The translations under genes were made by a program, and so were the position numbers. From contig JAULSU010000007.1 in NCBI GenBank assembly GCA_030512335.1, positions 2,852,001 to 2,916,000 on the forward strand: a DNA stretch of 64,000 nt. The letters run 5' to 3'. The DNA is from Immersiella caudata. Taxonomy: Eukaryota; Ascomycota; Sordariomycetes; Sordariales; Lasiosphaeriaceae. How positions within the stretch are numbered: the first letter of the stretch is position 1; each line of letters begins with the position of its first letter. The notes beneath the pieces were generated by a model that worked only from the letters and a program-made list of their open reading frames with translations, searched no databases and was not told where the DNA came from. This document shows, one piece after another, positions 21,395 through 32,509 of the stretch.

Positions 21395-22180
21395 ATGTGG
21401 ATTCCCCACCTCCACCCCCGGGCCCTGACGCCCGACCCTGCCGCGGTCCAGCTCCCGGCCGTGGCCATCACCCCGTCGCTTGCCTCTGTCCCGGCCCTCG
21501 CCGTCCTCCCCGACGCCACCACCACACCCGCTGCCACCGCCTCCGTCGCCCTCCCCGACCTCACCATCCTCGCCGCGGCCCTCTACGCGGCCCTCGCCCA
21601 AGCCCAGTCCCTGCCCCCGCCCGCCACTACCATCTCCCCAGTCCCCGCCGCCCCGACCTCAACCATCCCCGTCCTCGCCCCCGTCCCCATCACCCCCGAA
21701 TCTCCCTGGACCATGGGGGAGCCCGAGGTCCGCGAGAACCTCCTCCTGTGGGCCATCTTCCTCTCGCTCCCCCTCCTGATGCTCGGCATGATGATTGCCG
21801 ACGGCTACTTCAAGTACGTCCCCCGCCTGCGCCGCACCTTTCGCCGCTACTTCCCCAAGAAGGAGCAATACCCCGCCGGAGGGGAGCCGTCGCCCATGAA
21901 CGACAAGGCGGCTCCCTCTGGTAGCGGAGGAGGGGACCCCGAGAAGGGGTTGGGGCTGAGCGGGGTGGCGACGGGGAGTAAGGGGAGTGCGTTTGTAGAG
22001 GGGGGGGATGGCAAGGGGAAGGGGAAGGGGAAGGCGGTTGCTGAGGGGGGTCAGGGGGAGACGCCGTCGTCGACGGCGAGTGCGGACTTTGCGACGTTTT
22101 CGTCGTCGGGGACGACGGCGGCGGCGGGGGAGAATAGAGGGGGGAGTGGTTCGTTTTTGCAGGGGTCGCCTAGGATTTGA
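21395..22180 (+). CDS. Single-pass membrane protein, uncharacterised
   Basis: A single exon of 261 aa starts at ATG 21395. The first ~105 residues are Ala/Pro/Thr/Val-rich and look extended or disordered. One clear membrane segment lies near residues 118-142 (LLLWAIFLSLPLLMLGMMIA), followed at once by a basic cluster (RLRRTFRRYFPKK) that should sit in the cytosol, giving an N-out topology. The C-terminal ~100 residues are Gly/Ser/Lys-rich. No cleavable signal peptide is evident, though the region around residues 55-75 is fairly hydrophobic. The pattern recalls fungal cell-surface or plasma-membrane sensors, but I see no defining domain. Confidence 0.65.
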   Translation: MWIPHLHPRALTPDPAAVQLPAVAITPSLASVPALAVLPDATTTPAATASVALPDLTILAAALYAALAQAQSLPPPATTISPVPAAPTSTIPVLAPVPITPESPWTMGEPEVRENLLLWAIFLSLPLLMLGMMIADGYFKYVPRLRRTFRRYFPKKEQYPAGGEPSPMNDKAAPSGSGGGDPEKGLGLSGVATGSKGSAFVEGGDGKGKGKGKAVAEGGQGETPSSTASADFATFSSSGTTAAAGENRGGSGSFLQGSPRI

Positions 22181-23469
22181 GGCGGCCTTTTGCTGATGAA
22201 GGGGAGGGGTGGTGGTTTTTCTTGGGAGGCGTTGGCTTGGGCGTTGATAGGCGTTTTGGGATTTGGAAGGGGGGTTGTTTCCTTGAGACTTGGGTGGGAT
22301 GAACGGGTTAAACCCGTGACTTTCTTTCTCTTGGGGGGTTTCTTTTCTTTTCTTTCTTTCTTTTTGAAGACTTTGCTTGGGGACTTTCTTGAGACTTTTC
22401 TTGGAGATCTTTGGGCTTCTTTTTTTTGGTGGACTTGGTCAGCAGGGTTGACCACGGCGTTACATCATGGTGGCCTGGCGCCCGGTGTTCTGATTGTATT
22501 TTTCTTTTTAGCCGTTGGGGCGGGCAGAAATGGGTGGATGGTGTTGGCCACTAAATGTCATCTTATAGAACACCAATTGACTTGATGGAATGAAGGCGGC
22601 TCTTGATCGTGATCCTGTGGTGCGGGACGAAGTGGCCTCGACACCTGGGCTACTGCGGGTCAGTAGCAAAAATTCGTGCAATGGCATCAGCAGCGGACGG
22701 AAGATTTAGGGTGCATTCAGCTGCGCTTCCGTGCACACTGGGATGCAGCACAATGAACCATTCTCCAGATACTTCCCAGCAGGTAGAGGGCGGTGAGTAG
22801 GTACGTACACTTCAGAGCCTACCCACCGACCAAGACATCAGTCAAGAAAGTGGATGCTTCTGCCCACGTCTGGGCGGTAGGAGGATTGAGTGTGGGATTC
22901 TTCCAGCTTCGCTACCACTCGGTCGGAAGTAGCCCATCTGTGTTATGGGTGGTCAAACTCACATCTTCCACCGCGTGCTGCCCAACTGTGGTCCGGTGCT
23001 TGGGTCGCGCGTAGGCCCTCACATGGTGGGACCGAGTTCTGACATTCTTCCCTACATTCTTGGCTAGAAGTTGCCCATGCCTCTTTGCATTGCCAGTAGG
23101 CAGGTGTTGCTTCTTTCGGGGTAGAGGATATAAAAAAGGTCTTTCGAGCTCTTTTCGGACTTGTCGCAGATCACTCCCGTCTGGATTTTGAGATTGGTGG
23201 TCGGGCTCCTTTCCCGCGTGCCCCCCCCCCCCTGCACCGGCCAATAGCAGCCCACCTCGAGGGCTGTGCCAGCGTCAGTTAGCGTGGGCCAACCAGGATC
23301 CACTCCCCCCGAAAATTAGGTACCACCCCGCAGTTTGATCCCCGACAACAGCCACCTCACTTGCTGTGCATCCCTCAACATCCGACCTGACACTTCACAA
23401 TATCAACAGGCCTTACCGAAGCCGTCAAACAGGCCGCACCGACATCATCACCAGGCCTATCTGTGCATC
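22181..23469. other. Intergenic, polypyrimidine tract, no gene called
   Basis: A T/C-rich tract spans about 22320-22430. Read in reverse it encodes a Lys/Ser/Pro-rich peptide with SPRK/SPSK motifs, but it has no ATG or splice context and is best read as 3' flank. A poly-C run lies at 23220-23233. Confidence 0.5.
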
Positions 23470-25038
23470 ATGGGTCAGGAAAAACCTATATTGCTGTTCG
23501 GCTTCGATTTCCCGACTCAGAAAAACCTGCGATTTGATCATGTGTGGCAAGCGGCCTTCCTGACACCAAGGTTTACCAATGAGCACCATGAAGATCTGCG
23601 GACGCTCAACTCGCCTGATAAGAGGCGGGAGGTAAAATACGGAAACAACGTCGCTGTTCTTTTCCGCGCGATGCTCCATCTTGGCGAGATTGGGGGCCAG
23701 CTTCAGGGCGGATTTTGGGGCGCGATCGCTAGAGGCTTCAACACCAACGTCAAAGCTCTCATGGAAACCGCCCGGATTCTCATCGAGGCTCGCAAAAAAC
23801 AACGAGAGAAACCGTTCAAGGATCTTTCCCAAACAGCGAGCGCCGCCGACCGCTGGATAGAGTTTGTCAACAACCGGGACAGGAATGGCACACGGGATCT
23901 TACGCCAAGAGAACAGAGCGACATTGTCTACAACTTCTTAAAGAAGTTGGAAGGGACCCAAATCAATGCGTCTGGTGTTCCTCTAAACCCTCATATTCGA
24001 GCACCAACTGGATTCGGCAGCGGGCGACGATATTCCTCACCAGGGTACCATGATGAAGACATGAGCCCGCGTGGGCCGCCAGGGTTGACTATCAAGACAG
24101 AGCCTGACATGAGCCCTATCGACAGACATATCCCGACCGAGCCGCGTTCAGCTCGCAAGAGATCTGCATCTCCGATGTCTGCCGCCTACAGTCCGACAGT
24201 TAAGCGGCCACATCACGATGCAGGCAACCTCACCAGCCCTAGAGACAAACCGCCGGCGGGTTTGGAATTACCCCGAACCCTCGGTTCTCACGTTGTTGTG
24301 CCTCCTCATACTTCCGAAGTTTCGGTCAGGAGAACAAACAGCAGCGATAATATTTCTGAGCCGTCTCGCCAGCTTCTCGAAGAAGGCGGTGGCGCCATGT
24401 TGAAAGATCGTGCGGAGGAGCTCAAGAGCAAACTGGCGAAACGCGACGGTCAAATCGAGACTCTCACCGCCATCAAGGAGGTCAAGACCGGGGTCACCGA
24501 TGTCAAGGATGATATTGAAAGTATGAGAGCAATAATGGAGGTGATGATGGAGTCCATGCACACAGTAGCGGACAATCTAAACGCCATAAAGGATGCACAA
24601 CAAGACGGACCCAAAATCTCACCAGATGGTCTACTGAGCCTTCTTCAGCCGATACAGTCACTGTCGGAGAGTTTTAATCACCTAAGCCAGGAAGTTGCTG
24701 GCTTGAAAAATCAGCCCCCGCCCGTTATTGCGCAGCCGAATAACTTGAACGAGCTTCGGGAGCTCAGGGAGCTCGTGTTGGAGCAAAACAGCCGCATCGG
24801 CAAGCTATCCAGCGACGTAAAGCAGGTGCAGCACAAAATAGGCTCAGACCCGACACCACAGAGTCTTAGGCAGGCGCTGGCGGCCGCCGAGCACGATATG
24901 AGACACCATCTCCACACCGTTCAGGCGTTCTACCATTCCAGTACAACCACGAGCAGAGCAACGAAAGAGAAGACGGCGGATTTGATCATTCATCTGGAGC
25001 AAGGGTTAAAAAGCGCACAGGGCGGCTTGCAGCCCTAA
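23470..25038 (+). CDS. Coiled-coil protein, uncharacterised
   Basis: A single exon of 522 aa starts at ATG 23470 (MGQEKPILLFGFDF); upstream in-frame codons look like leader. Residues ~1-170 appear globular, with conserved-looking aromatic and charged residues. Residues ~190-300 are Ser/Pro/Arg-rich and disordered, with several SP sites (DMSPRGP, DMSPIDR) and a basic KRSASPMS stretch like a nuclear signal. Residues ~315-500 form long amphipathic helices (RAEELKSKLAKRDGQIETL and later repeats), a probable coiled coil. There is no membrane segment. A nuclear or cytoskeletal scaffold role is possible but not shown. Confidence 0.8.
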   Translation: MGQEKPILLFGFDFPTQKNLRFDHVWQAAFLTPRFTNEHHEDLRTLNSPDKRREVKYGNNVAVLFRAMLHLGEIGGQLQGGFWGAIARGFNTNVKALMETARILIEARKKQREKPFKDLSQTASAADRWIEFVNNRDRNGTRDLTPREQSDIVYNFLKKLEGTQINASGVPLNPHIRAPTGFGSGRRYSSPGYHDEDMSPRGPPGLTIKTEPDMSPIDRHIPTEPRSARKRSASPMSAAYSPTVKRPHHDAGNLTSPRDKPPAGLELPRTLGSHVVVPPHTSEVSVRRTNSSDNISEPSRQLLEEGGGAMLKDRAEELKSKLAKRDGQIETLTAIKEVKTGVTDVKDDIESMRAIMEVMMESMHTVADNLNAIKDAQQDGPKISPDGLLSLLQPIQSLSESFNHLSQEVAGLKNQPPPVIAQPNNLNELRELRELVLEQNSRIGKLSSDVKQVQHKIGSDPTPQSLRQALAAAEHDMRHHLHTVQAFYHSSTTTSRATKEKTADLIIHLEQGLKSAQGGLQP

Positions 25039-25751
25039 AGTAACCGGTTGGGGCGTTTTGTGGCTGTGGGAAGTCGCTTTCCCGGGCTCGGGACAGAGGC
25101 GAAAGTTATGCTTCAATTGAATCAAAAAGGCATCAGAAGATCTCTATCATCTCTTTTATATCGAGGAGATAGGAAGGCTTGAGAAGGGCTGCTGAACAGC
25201 CTGGTGTTCGCAAGGAATCACCTCGGGCGCATTTGAAAGAGCGTCATTCACGATTCAAAAGTCTTCCTCGATATTTTGGGAGATTTTAGGCGAGCCACGG
25301 GGTTACTGCGTTGCTATCTTGACGCCAGGTAGCAATGTCACTTGGGGAGGAGGATTTTTGTCAGCGTTGAGCTGATTTATTCAACGATCGTACATGGGAT
25401 TTCTGGAACTTCCAAATGGGAGGCTTCCGGGATTGGGAGAATGATTTTGACCGGGTAGGGATCTCGACGTTGTCATCGACCAGGGCATCGAGGTGCGATA
25501 TGCACGTGGTATCACATGGTATTAGGAGCCGGCCTTGATTCCACACCCGTATCGCCGCAAGATAGGCGGGATATCATTCTACAGGATTCTATAGGGAGGA
25601 AGCAAAATACCACTCGCTTCTGTTCCCTAACTGCACTCCGTTGCTGATGTCATCGAACGAGTTTATATGACTCACCCGTAGCAGTCTAGTTATTGAGGAG
25701 GCCACCCATCCCAGGTCACAGTCGAAAGCCGCCCTCGGTAACCTCCCAGCA
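25039..25751. other. Intergenic, no gene seen
   Basis: Convergent 3' flanks of the coiled-coil gene and the small secreted-protein gene. Only short frames without motifs are present. Confidence 0.5.
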
Positions 25752-26339
25752 TCAAATGGTCTCGTCGTCCGAGTCGTCTTCATTGGGTATGTTCTCGCAA
25801 AGGAGCTTGAACGACTCAATTCCCTTCGACTCCGTCCCCCCAATGTCGGAAATGCATTGCCTATCCTCCGGCGTGGCCGTGACGCTCCATCCCGCCTCGC
25901 ATCGGATATCGCCCCAAAATTCCACTGTCAACACCATGTCAGCCAACAAAGATCACCAAATAAAAGAAGCACAAGGGAATTTGAAGAACATACTCTTGCA
26001 ATTCGGGTTCACAGTAACGTGGCTAATAGAGCGCCATTGCCGAGCATCATACCATACGCCTCCGCCCGAGGGGGTACCAACTTGACCTGCGCCTGCAACC
26101 GAGTGTCGCAGCGGGAGGCATATGCCGTAGGGCACGTTTCCTAGCATCCACTTGTGTGACTTCCCGTCACGTCTCGACTCGGGACCGGCGCATGTCGTTG
26201 AGTTGTAGGTCGTGAAGTAGATGAAATCCTTGTTGGCTCGCGCGGGTTGACGATTGGGATTGGGAGTGTGAGGGAGTCCCAGTTGGGCGTGTGCTCTTAT
26301 GGAGAGGAGACCGAGGGCGGTGGCGATGGGGAGGTGCAT
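25752..26339 (-). CDS. Small secreted cysteine-containing protein
   Basis: Exons 25994-26339 and 25752-25924 join across a 69-nt intron (GTATGT, CTGAC, CAG; phase 1) to give 172 aa. The start at 26339 reads MHLPIATALGLLSIRAHA, a good signal peptide with likely cleavage after AHA. The mature part has one possible N-glycosylation site (NST), six Cys (TTCAG, GICLP, NPNCK, IRCEA, RQCIS, LLCEN) and an acidic C-terminal tail (NEDDSDDE). Six cysteines would allow three disulfides. Size, secretion and lack of a known domain fit a candidate effector-like or surface protein. A four-copy AAAAGGGG repeat lies just upstream of the start. Confidence 0.7.
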
Positions 26340-26392
26340 GGTGGTGACTGGTTGGTGGATGTGTTTTTTTGGGGATGGTGTTGAGGGACAGG

Positions 26393-26424
26393 AAAAGGGG
26401 AAAAGGGGAAAAGGGGAAAAGGGA
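26393..26424. repeat. AAAAGGGG tandem repeat
   Basis: About four copies of an 8-nt purine unit lie 54-85 nt upstream of the start codon of the small secreted protein, in its leader or core promoter. Confidence 0.85.
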
Positions 26425-26581
26425 GAGGGAGAGAGAGTTGCGGATTGGAAATCACACATGATTCCCCAAATAAAGCTTCAAACGCAAGTCGGGCCGTGGC
26501 TATCACAACAAGTAAGTTTCATTCCACCACGGTACTCAACGCCGAGCCACGCGGCCTCTGATAAACCCTGATAACCTAGAT

Positions 26582-27607
26582 TCAGATCGCACCAGTCTGC
26601 TTCAACCAGTCCCTCACCGAGCCCTTCAAGTCCTCATACGGCAAACCAATCAAGGAATTCAAGTTATCCCCATCATCCTCCTTCACATCATTCCCAGCAC
26701 CATCCGCATGGTTATGCGCCTTCAAGAAATCCCCGAAAGCACGGAAATCCCCCTGAGCAAGCTTCTCCTCGCCCGCCTTGACCAGATCTTCCGATTTCAA
26801 GTGATTGACAGTGAGTTTCGACCCGATAAGCTCTTCGACAACGCCAACAAGCTCATTCTGTGACGGGTTGAACGAGGAAGCCGCCAGATACTTATTGGCC
26901 GTCTCGTCGGGGTGCTTCAGGATACTTGCAACGGCGCGTCCGATCTGATGCAGGTTGCTCGTCTGGAACTTCTCGTTGCCCGAATCGACGATGTTGGCTG
27001 TCTTTTCTTTGACGGTGATACCGAGTGATCCAACGGCGAGGCCCTGTAAATGTTAGTTTACAACCTTTCAGATGCATGCAAGTTGCCATACCCAGTCAAA
27101 GAACAACCCGGTTGACAACCCCGTCCATGTAAACGAAGGGTTCTCCCTCCCCTTCTCATCGAGGTAATCCACAATCCCAATCTTTGACGCCAAGATCTTG
27201 CCAATCGTCTTGCCCTCCAATTTCCGGGTGTTGATTCCGAATTCCGAGGGGATAAAGCGCTTCACACCCGCCGCGACAGCTGCATCAATGGCCGTCTTTT
27301 GTCCGGGGACAGCAAGCGTGGCGACAACAGAGACAACTGCATCTTGCCCGTCGAAGGCGGATTTGAGCGAGTCGAAGGAGGTGTAATCCACCTTCTTGAC
27401 AGCTAGAGTCTCCGGGAACTTGAGTGTTGAGTTTGTTGATTCCTCGCGGGTGATGCCAGTCACGTCGAAGCCGGCGGAGACGAGCTCCCTGACGATGGCG
27501 GGGCCGAGGTTTCCCGATCCCTGAGTGTGTCAGTTAATTTTCAAAGACAAAATGAAACTGAAATTGAAGCATACACCCAGGACGGCAACAGTCTTGATGG
27601 ACACCAT
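26582..27607 (-). CDS. NmrA-like / isoflavone reductase-type NAD(P)-binding protein
   Basis: Exons 27575-27607, 27092-27520 and 26582-27043 with introns of 54 and 48 nt, all phase 0, encode 307 aa. The first intron splits the dinucleotide-binding loop: MVSIKTVAVLG joins GSGNLGPAIVREL, restoring GxxGxxG. KRFIPSEFGIN near residues 100-110 is typical of the NmrA/phenylcoumaran benzylic ether reductase group. The C-terminal half (NPSQNELVGVVEELIG) is the usual helical part. It should bind NAD(P) and act as an oxidoreductase or redox-sensing regulator; the substrate is unknown. Confidence 0.9.
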
Positions 27608-28583
27608 CGTATCTCAATACAAATTTCAGTTTAGATACCAATACTCAAAGGCACGATGAAAAGAGTCAATAACCCCTCCAAAAAAAAAACAAAGTGTTCG
27701 AGGTTAGAAGTTGGAGAACCCATCGCAATGAACAGGCCGACGCGGCTCAAATACTCCGACGTCCCACCCGCACCGGCTATGTTGCAAGATTCGCGTCTAA
27801 TTGCTAATCCCGAGAAAATCGACCCCAGCGAATACAACCAATTGGTAGCCGCAATGACGAGCTTAAGCTTTCCCACACTGACGGAGTGGGGGATATCTGC
27901 TTAGTCACCAGTATCGAAATAGGGGGTACAAAACGCTAAGCTCGATGACATCTCGTTGTCCCTTTTCGGTGTTGAGGGTGATTCTGGCAAGGGAGATCGA
28001 GCAAGTCAAAAAGGTCAATTGCAATCGGCTCATAGATAAAGAACTTGCGCGGTGTGCACGTTTGAGACTAAAAGGACAAACCAGAGGCGGTGGGTAACTG
28101 CCCTAGGTTCCGGCTGACGATATCCGATAAAGCGGCAATTCATTTCGTGATGCTGACATCAATGACAACCCTCCCAATCCAACGGCAAGCCCGAATTCAC
28201 AGGCGGCGTATTCCAACTACACTCGTAACCTGAACAAGACTCAAACCGGTATTATTTTTTTAGTCCCTTTCCGCCCTAGCCGTCCTCTAGGTTGTCCCCG
28301 GGCCATTCAAACTCCTAGTTTGAATAGTGGTATCTATGGATTGCAAAAAACAAAGCAAAGCATCTGTCTTTTGAGGCATTATCGAGTAGCCTCGCCCTTC
28401 CCAAAACCCCAGAGCATGAAAGCAATAAAGTACCTAACAAAGAAAGCCAACTACACACAGGCGAAGTTTGGTGGATAATAACAAAGAGAGAAGATTTAGA
28501 AAGCCAAACGGCACAGGTCGGTCAAAGCACAGCTGCCAGGAGTTACGCAGTGCTCTGATACAGCAGTGATCGATCATGATCAT
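27608..28583. other. Intergenic, no gene seen
   Basis: This is the upstream flank of the NmrA-like gene and the 3' flank of the capping enzyme gene. It is more A/T-rich than average. Only short frames without motifs are present. Confidence 0.5.
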
Positions 28584-31222
28584 CTAACTCGCGAACTCGG
28601 TGGCCTTTCTGGCCAGGACTCTAATGTTGTTGAGGAACCCGTCCACGAGGTCAGCGTACTGGTTTGGCTGCCCGTTCATGGCTCTCTTGCCCTGGTCGAT
28701 GAGCGCGTCTGGGCTGAGCTCGACTTCAAGCTCGTGTTCCTTCTTCGGGTGGCCTCCCTGCTTTGATGGTGTCAGTAAGTCTTTTCTTTTGACAGCTCAA
28801 AGGCAACTCACCTGTTGCCCCATAATCGTGACCTGTGTCAAGTCGATTTGGTAGTGGCTGTGGTTGTAGCTCAACCGGTCTTTGTTCCGGTTTGGCGGCG
28901 CCGGCCGTGTGCTTTGTGCAGCCATCTGCTCGAGATCATCCACACTTCCACTCCAGTCCATTTCCAGGTTGATGCTGATGCGGCAATCGAGAGGGGAGCT
29001 GGGAACGTGTAGGTTGATGTCCGCAATTCGAACTTTGACGATCTTGGCAAGCACCTCGTTCGTTTTTTGGTCATATGTGACCCGCACCTTGGCGGCGTGC
29101 TGCATCGGAACCGTGACGCATGGTGGCAGCGTTTGGTCGCGAACGTGCGCAGGCAACTCGTAGAACTTGTCAATCTCGCGGCGGTGCTTGTACCTGATGG
29201 GCACTCGTGGTCGTTGCCGCTCCTTGTTGTCCTGATGAGCCTGCTTGACCATGTCGTTCAGGAACTCATTGAACTGCCGATGTTGACCCTAATTCCAGTC
29301 AGTACCGCTGAACTATGCGGGTAGGACTCAAACCTTACCTCACTCATACTACTCTTGAAGCCAAAGCGGTTGGCCCACTCGCCCTCATCGGCGAGTATGC
29401 ACTCTGTACGGATGGGTAAGCGAAGTTGCTGTCCATCGTGCTTATCAATGAGCGTGCCCAGCTTGGCCTCAATCTCAAAGTGGACGCCGCGACTCTGGAT
29501 CTGGTTGAAGTCTTCATTGGCAATGACAAAGCGGAACAAGAAGTCGGCGATAGCCCTTGATGTGTCAGTCAAGGGAATCTCGTTGGTGATGCTCGGCTCC
29601 CACTGGCCCAATAATGACCCTTCTCCCATGCTCGGATCTGGGCCTGGTGGTGCCGGGGCAGGCTGCGTGGCTGAGGGATGCTGGGGTGCCGCGCGTCTGC
29701 TGTCCTCGGGCGATGTGTGCCGGCTGGGCAGGCTGTCGGGCTTGCCGTTGATCTGCGAGGCATGGTTCGGCGTCGGCTTGTAGAGGGAGCAATTAGCGTG
29801 GGTGGGGCGCCGCCCTTGCAGTTTTTGGGCCCACACTGGAGGGCTCGTGTAGAGTTTTCGCTTTTTTCGAGGCGCCGAGAACGTTGCTGGCTGCTGTTGC
29901 GGCTGTGAGGTGTGATGTGATGCTGCCTCGGTTTTCATCGGGGCGCTCCTGCCGTTGGCATTATCGAACGGCGGGGGACGCACCTCCCGCCTCTCCAGCT
30001 CTTCTGGCCGAAGCTCTCGGTCGCCTAGCTTGCGCTTTGCCGCTGGCGTGAGTGCCCGGTCGCGGTCCTGCTCGGGGCCCATGGTAACTGCGCCGGGGTA
30101 CGGGTGTGCGTGCCGAGGATCCGGCTCTGCAACGGAGGTTCCTGGGCGGCCGGCACTGTTCGGTAAACTGGGGATGCGGGTCTTCGGGCTGACGCTAATG
30201 CTCCGATCTCTGCTGTCTACGTGCGATTGCGATCGCCGAAGCGAGTCCTGGCCAAGGGGATCGTAAATCGCGGTCGCGCTCGAGTGTCGGGGCAGCGAGG
30301 GCGGAAGCGGTGCTGGTGGAGATCTTTGCAATGGTGGTGGATGAGGGTAAGTCGCGGTTGTGGACATGCGTTGCTGGTAAGGGCTTGGCGGTTGGCCGAA
30401 GCTCATTGTCTGGGCTGGTCGAGACAATGGGGCCGCCACAGGAGTGGGGGGTTGGGACGATTGTCGTGATTGACTTTCCATCTGAGGGAGGTTATGGTGC
30501 GTCGCCACGGGGCTGCCCTGGAGGAAGGGCGCGCCATACTGTCCGGGCTGGCTCTGCGCGGAGGTCGGCGTCGGCGTCGAGTGCGTCGATTGCGATCGCT
30601 GGTGAGGAGGATAGGAAGGGTGCCCGCCCGGCGTCACGACCGGTGGAGTCTGGGGCACCTGCTGTGGTTGCATATACGAGACACCGCCGGGCGGGCCTGT
30701 CATACCCCCAGGTCCCGACGGCTGGGGAAAGCTGTCTCTGTGGTATGCGGCCTGGTGCGGCGGTGGGTATTGGTGCCGTTGCACAGGGCTGGTCGGCGTT
30801 TGCTGGGGAAATGGATAGCCGACGCTCGCCCCGCTGATGGAGGATGTCGGCGTCTGCCGGTACGGTGACGGGCCGGGCCCGGACGCTATGCTCGGCGACC
30901 GGAGGTCATTGGGCGAGATCTGCTGGAGGGGCGGCGGAGGTGGCGGAGGCGCAGGTCGGTTCGGATATGGCCCCGACGAGCCCTGATACGGCGGCGGCGA
31001 TGCGTACGCGCCCGGCGGGAGCTGCTGCAGGCCGCGGTCTATCGACATGGGCTGGCTGGGCGATTGTTGAGTGTGGCCGTAGTCGCGATACGGCTGGTAC
31101 GAGTTCGTTTGCACCGGGGTTGAGGGCATCGCGGGCGGCGGCGGAGGGTGCTGCGGCTGCGGGGGCGGCTTGCTCGGTGTCGACGCAGCCGGGCCATCGT
31201 TGAGCATGCCCCTAAGATCCAT
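28584..31222 (-). CDS. mRNA-capping enzyme beta subunit (RNA 5'-triphosphatase, CET1 type)
   Basis: Exons 29339-31222, 28812-29288 and 28584-28757, with introns of 50 and 54 nt in phase 0, encode 844 aa. The start at 31222 (MDLRGMLNDG) is the only in-frame ATG before the low-complexity region. Residues ~20-520 are Pro/Gln/Ser-rich and disordered. The catalytic tunnel domain follows: HFEIEAKLG (metal-binding Glu 583/585), EIDKFYELP, KVRVTYD, RISINLEMDW and HELEVEL (Glu 796/798). These match the fungal triphosphatase-tunnel motifs. The enzyme removes the gamma phosphate from nascent pre-mRNA in the nucleus, the first step of capping. The last intron falls just before the final metal-binding motif. 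Confidence 0.95.
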
Positions 31223-32509
31223 GATGGCGACGTTGGCCGAGTGGCGGCGAGGGCGGGCTTCGCTACGTCGTCGCGGCCGATGGGACAATCGCGCGCGCTC
31301 CCGTCGCTCTAGCTTGTACGTGGCAGCCTCCCCCTCTCGCTGTTCATCGAATCACGGGCGTCGCGGGTCTCTGTCGTCCTGCTCTGTCGCGATGGCGGCA
31401 ATCGTCGCGTCGCGGTCGGGGCGAGGTAGTGTCGTCGTGGTCAGAGGCTCTATGTGGTGCGGCAAACGGCGTCACATCGTCATGCTGTGCATTCGATCCG
31501 GGAGAAGGGAGGAGGCTCGAGAGTCGTCGCAGGCAAAGGGGACGCGCCAAGCTTCGATCCCATGTCACAAAAACCCAGGCTGGACAAAAGACAGGCGTAA
31601 GAGCTACTGCACGCACCGCGACCAGCTCATCCCGACATGTCTGTCGCAAGCGCGCTGGGTATGGACAGGGCCAAAATGGACGATGTGTGCGCAACAGCCT
31701 CTGCCCGGTGGATTCTGACCTGGGTAGGTCCCCAAGGTGGCCCGCGCATGTGCTTGGCTCAGGCCTGGAGACAGCAGCGACGTCCCGCCCGCCGCTCCAA
31801 ATGACAAGTCTCTGCCCAACAGTCAACCATGATTGCGGCGCAGAGGAGAGCCGTTACATCTGCCGTGCAAGGCCGATTGAGCTTGCTAGTCTATAGTAGA
31901 TATAATTCATGGCGCACAAGGCGCTGAGAGTCCACGTCGCAGTTTTGCTGGCCTGCTCGGGCGACACTGGCCGGAGTTGAGTGCTACGGGGTACAGGCAG
32001 CTTCAGAGCTCAGCCCAGCTCTCAGGTCAAACAGCTCAGAACCCCATCCAGCCAGAGCGAACAAAAAAAAAATCCTGCCAAAATTTCCGCCTTTGCTGGT
32101 CTCAAATCCGGTCAGCTCAATCGCTGCCCAGGAGGTAGCTAGCCGGAAATGGACTAGCGGAACTATGGCGCCCAAAGTGGAGCTGGCCCACGCGGACTGG
32201 AAAATTGCAATCACCGAGCCATGCTTAGCTCGGGAGCGGACCCACTCCAGCTTGAAGCTTAGCTAATCCAACAGGGTGGCCGCAAGGCAGGAGCTTCCTG
32301 ACGTGGAACTGTCCCAGGCGCGGGTCCTGCGATCATCTTGGGTTGAGCACAAACTTCAGACCCAACATTCCGTCAATCACGCATTTCCTTTCCATCAGAC
32401 CCTTTCATCCGCGACAGCGCCGGTGCTATCCTCGTCGTGCTCACCAAGTACCACACTAGTTTTTTAAACACCGCCCAGCTGTCGCCCAGCGCAGAGCGAG
32501 CCGCCCGTC
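31223..32509. promoter_or_regulatory. Shared divergent promoter region, capping enzyme and RPN2
   Basis: The two start codons face away from each other across 1.29 kb. No gene is visible inside. The stretch before the RPN2 start is pyrimidine-rich. I see no specific regulatory site that I can support. Confidence 0.45.

Noticed and set aside
22190..22455. Minus-strand Lys/Ser/Pro-rich frame resembling a histone H1 tail
   Set aside because: It is explained by a polypyrimidine tract. It starts with GTG rather than ATG and has no splice context or globular part.
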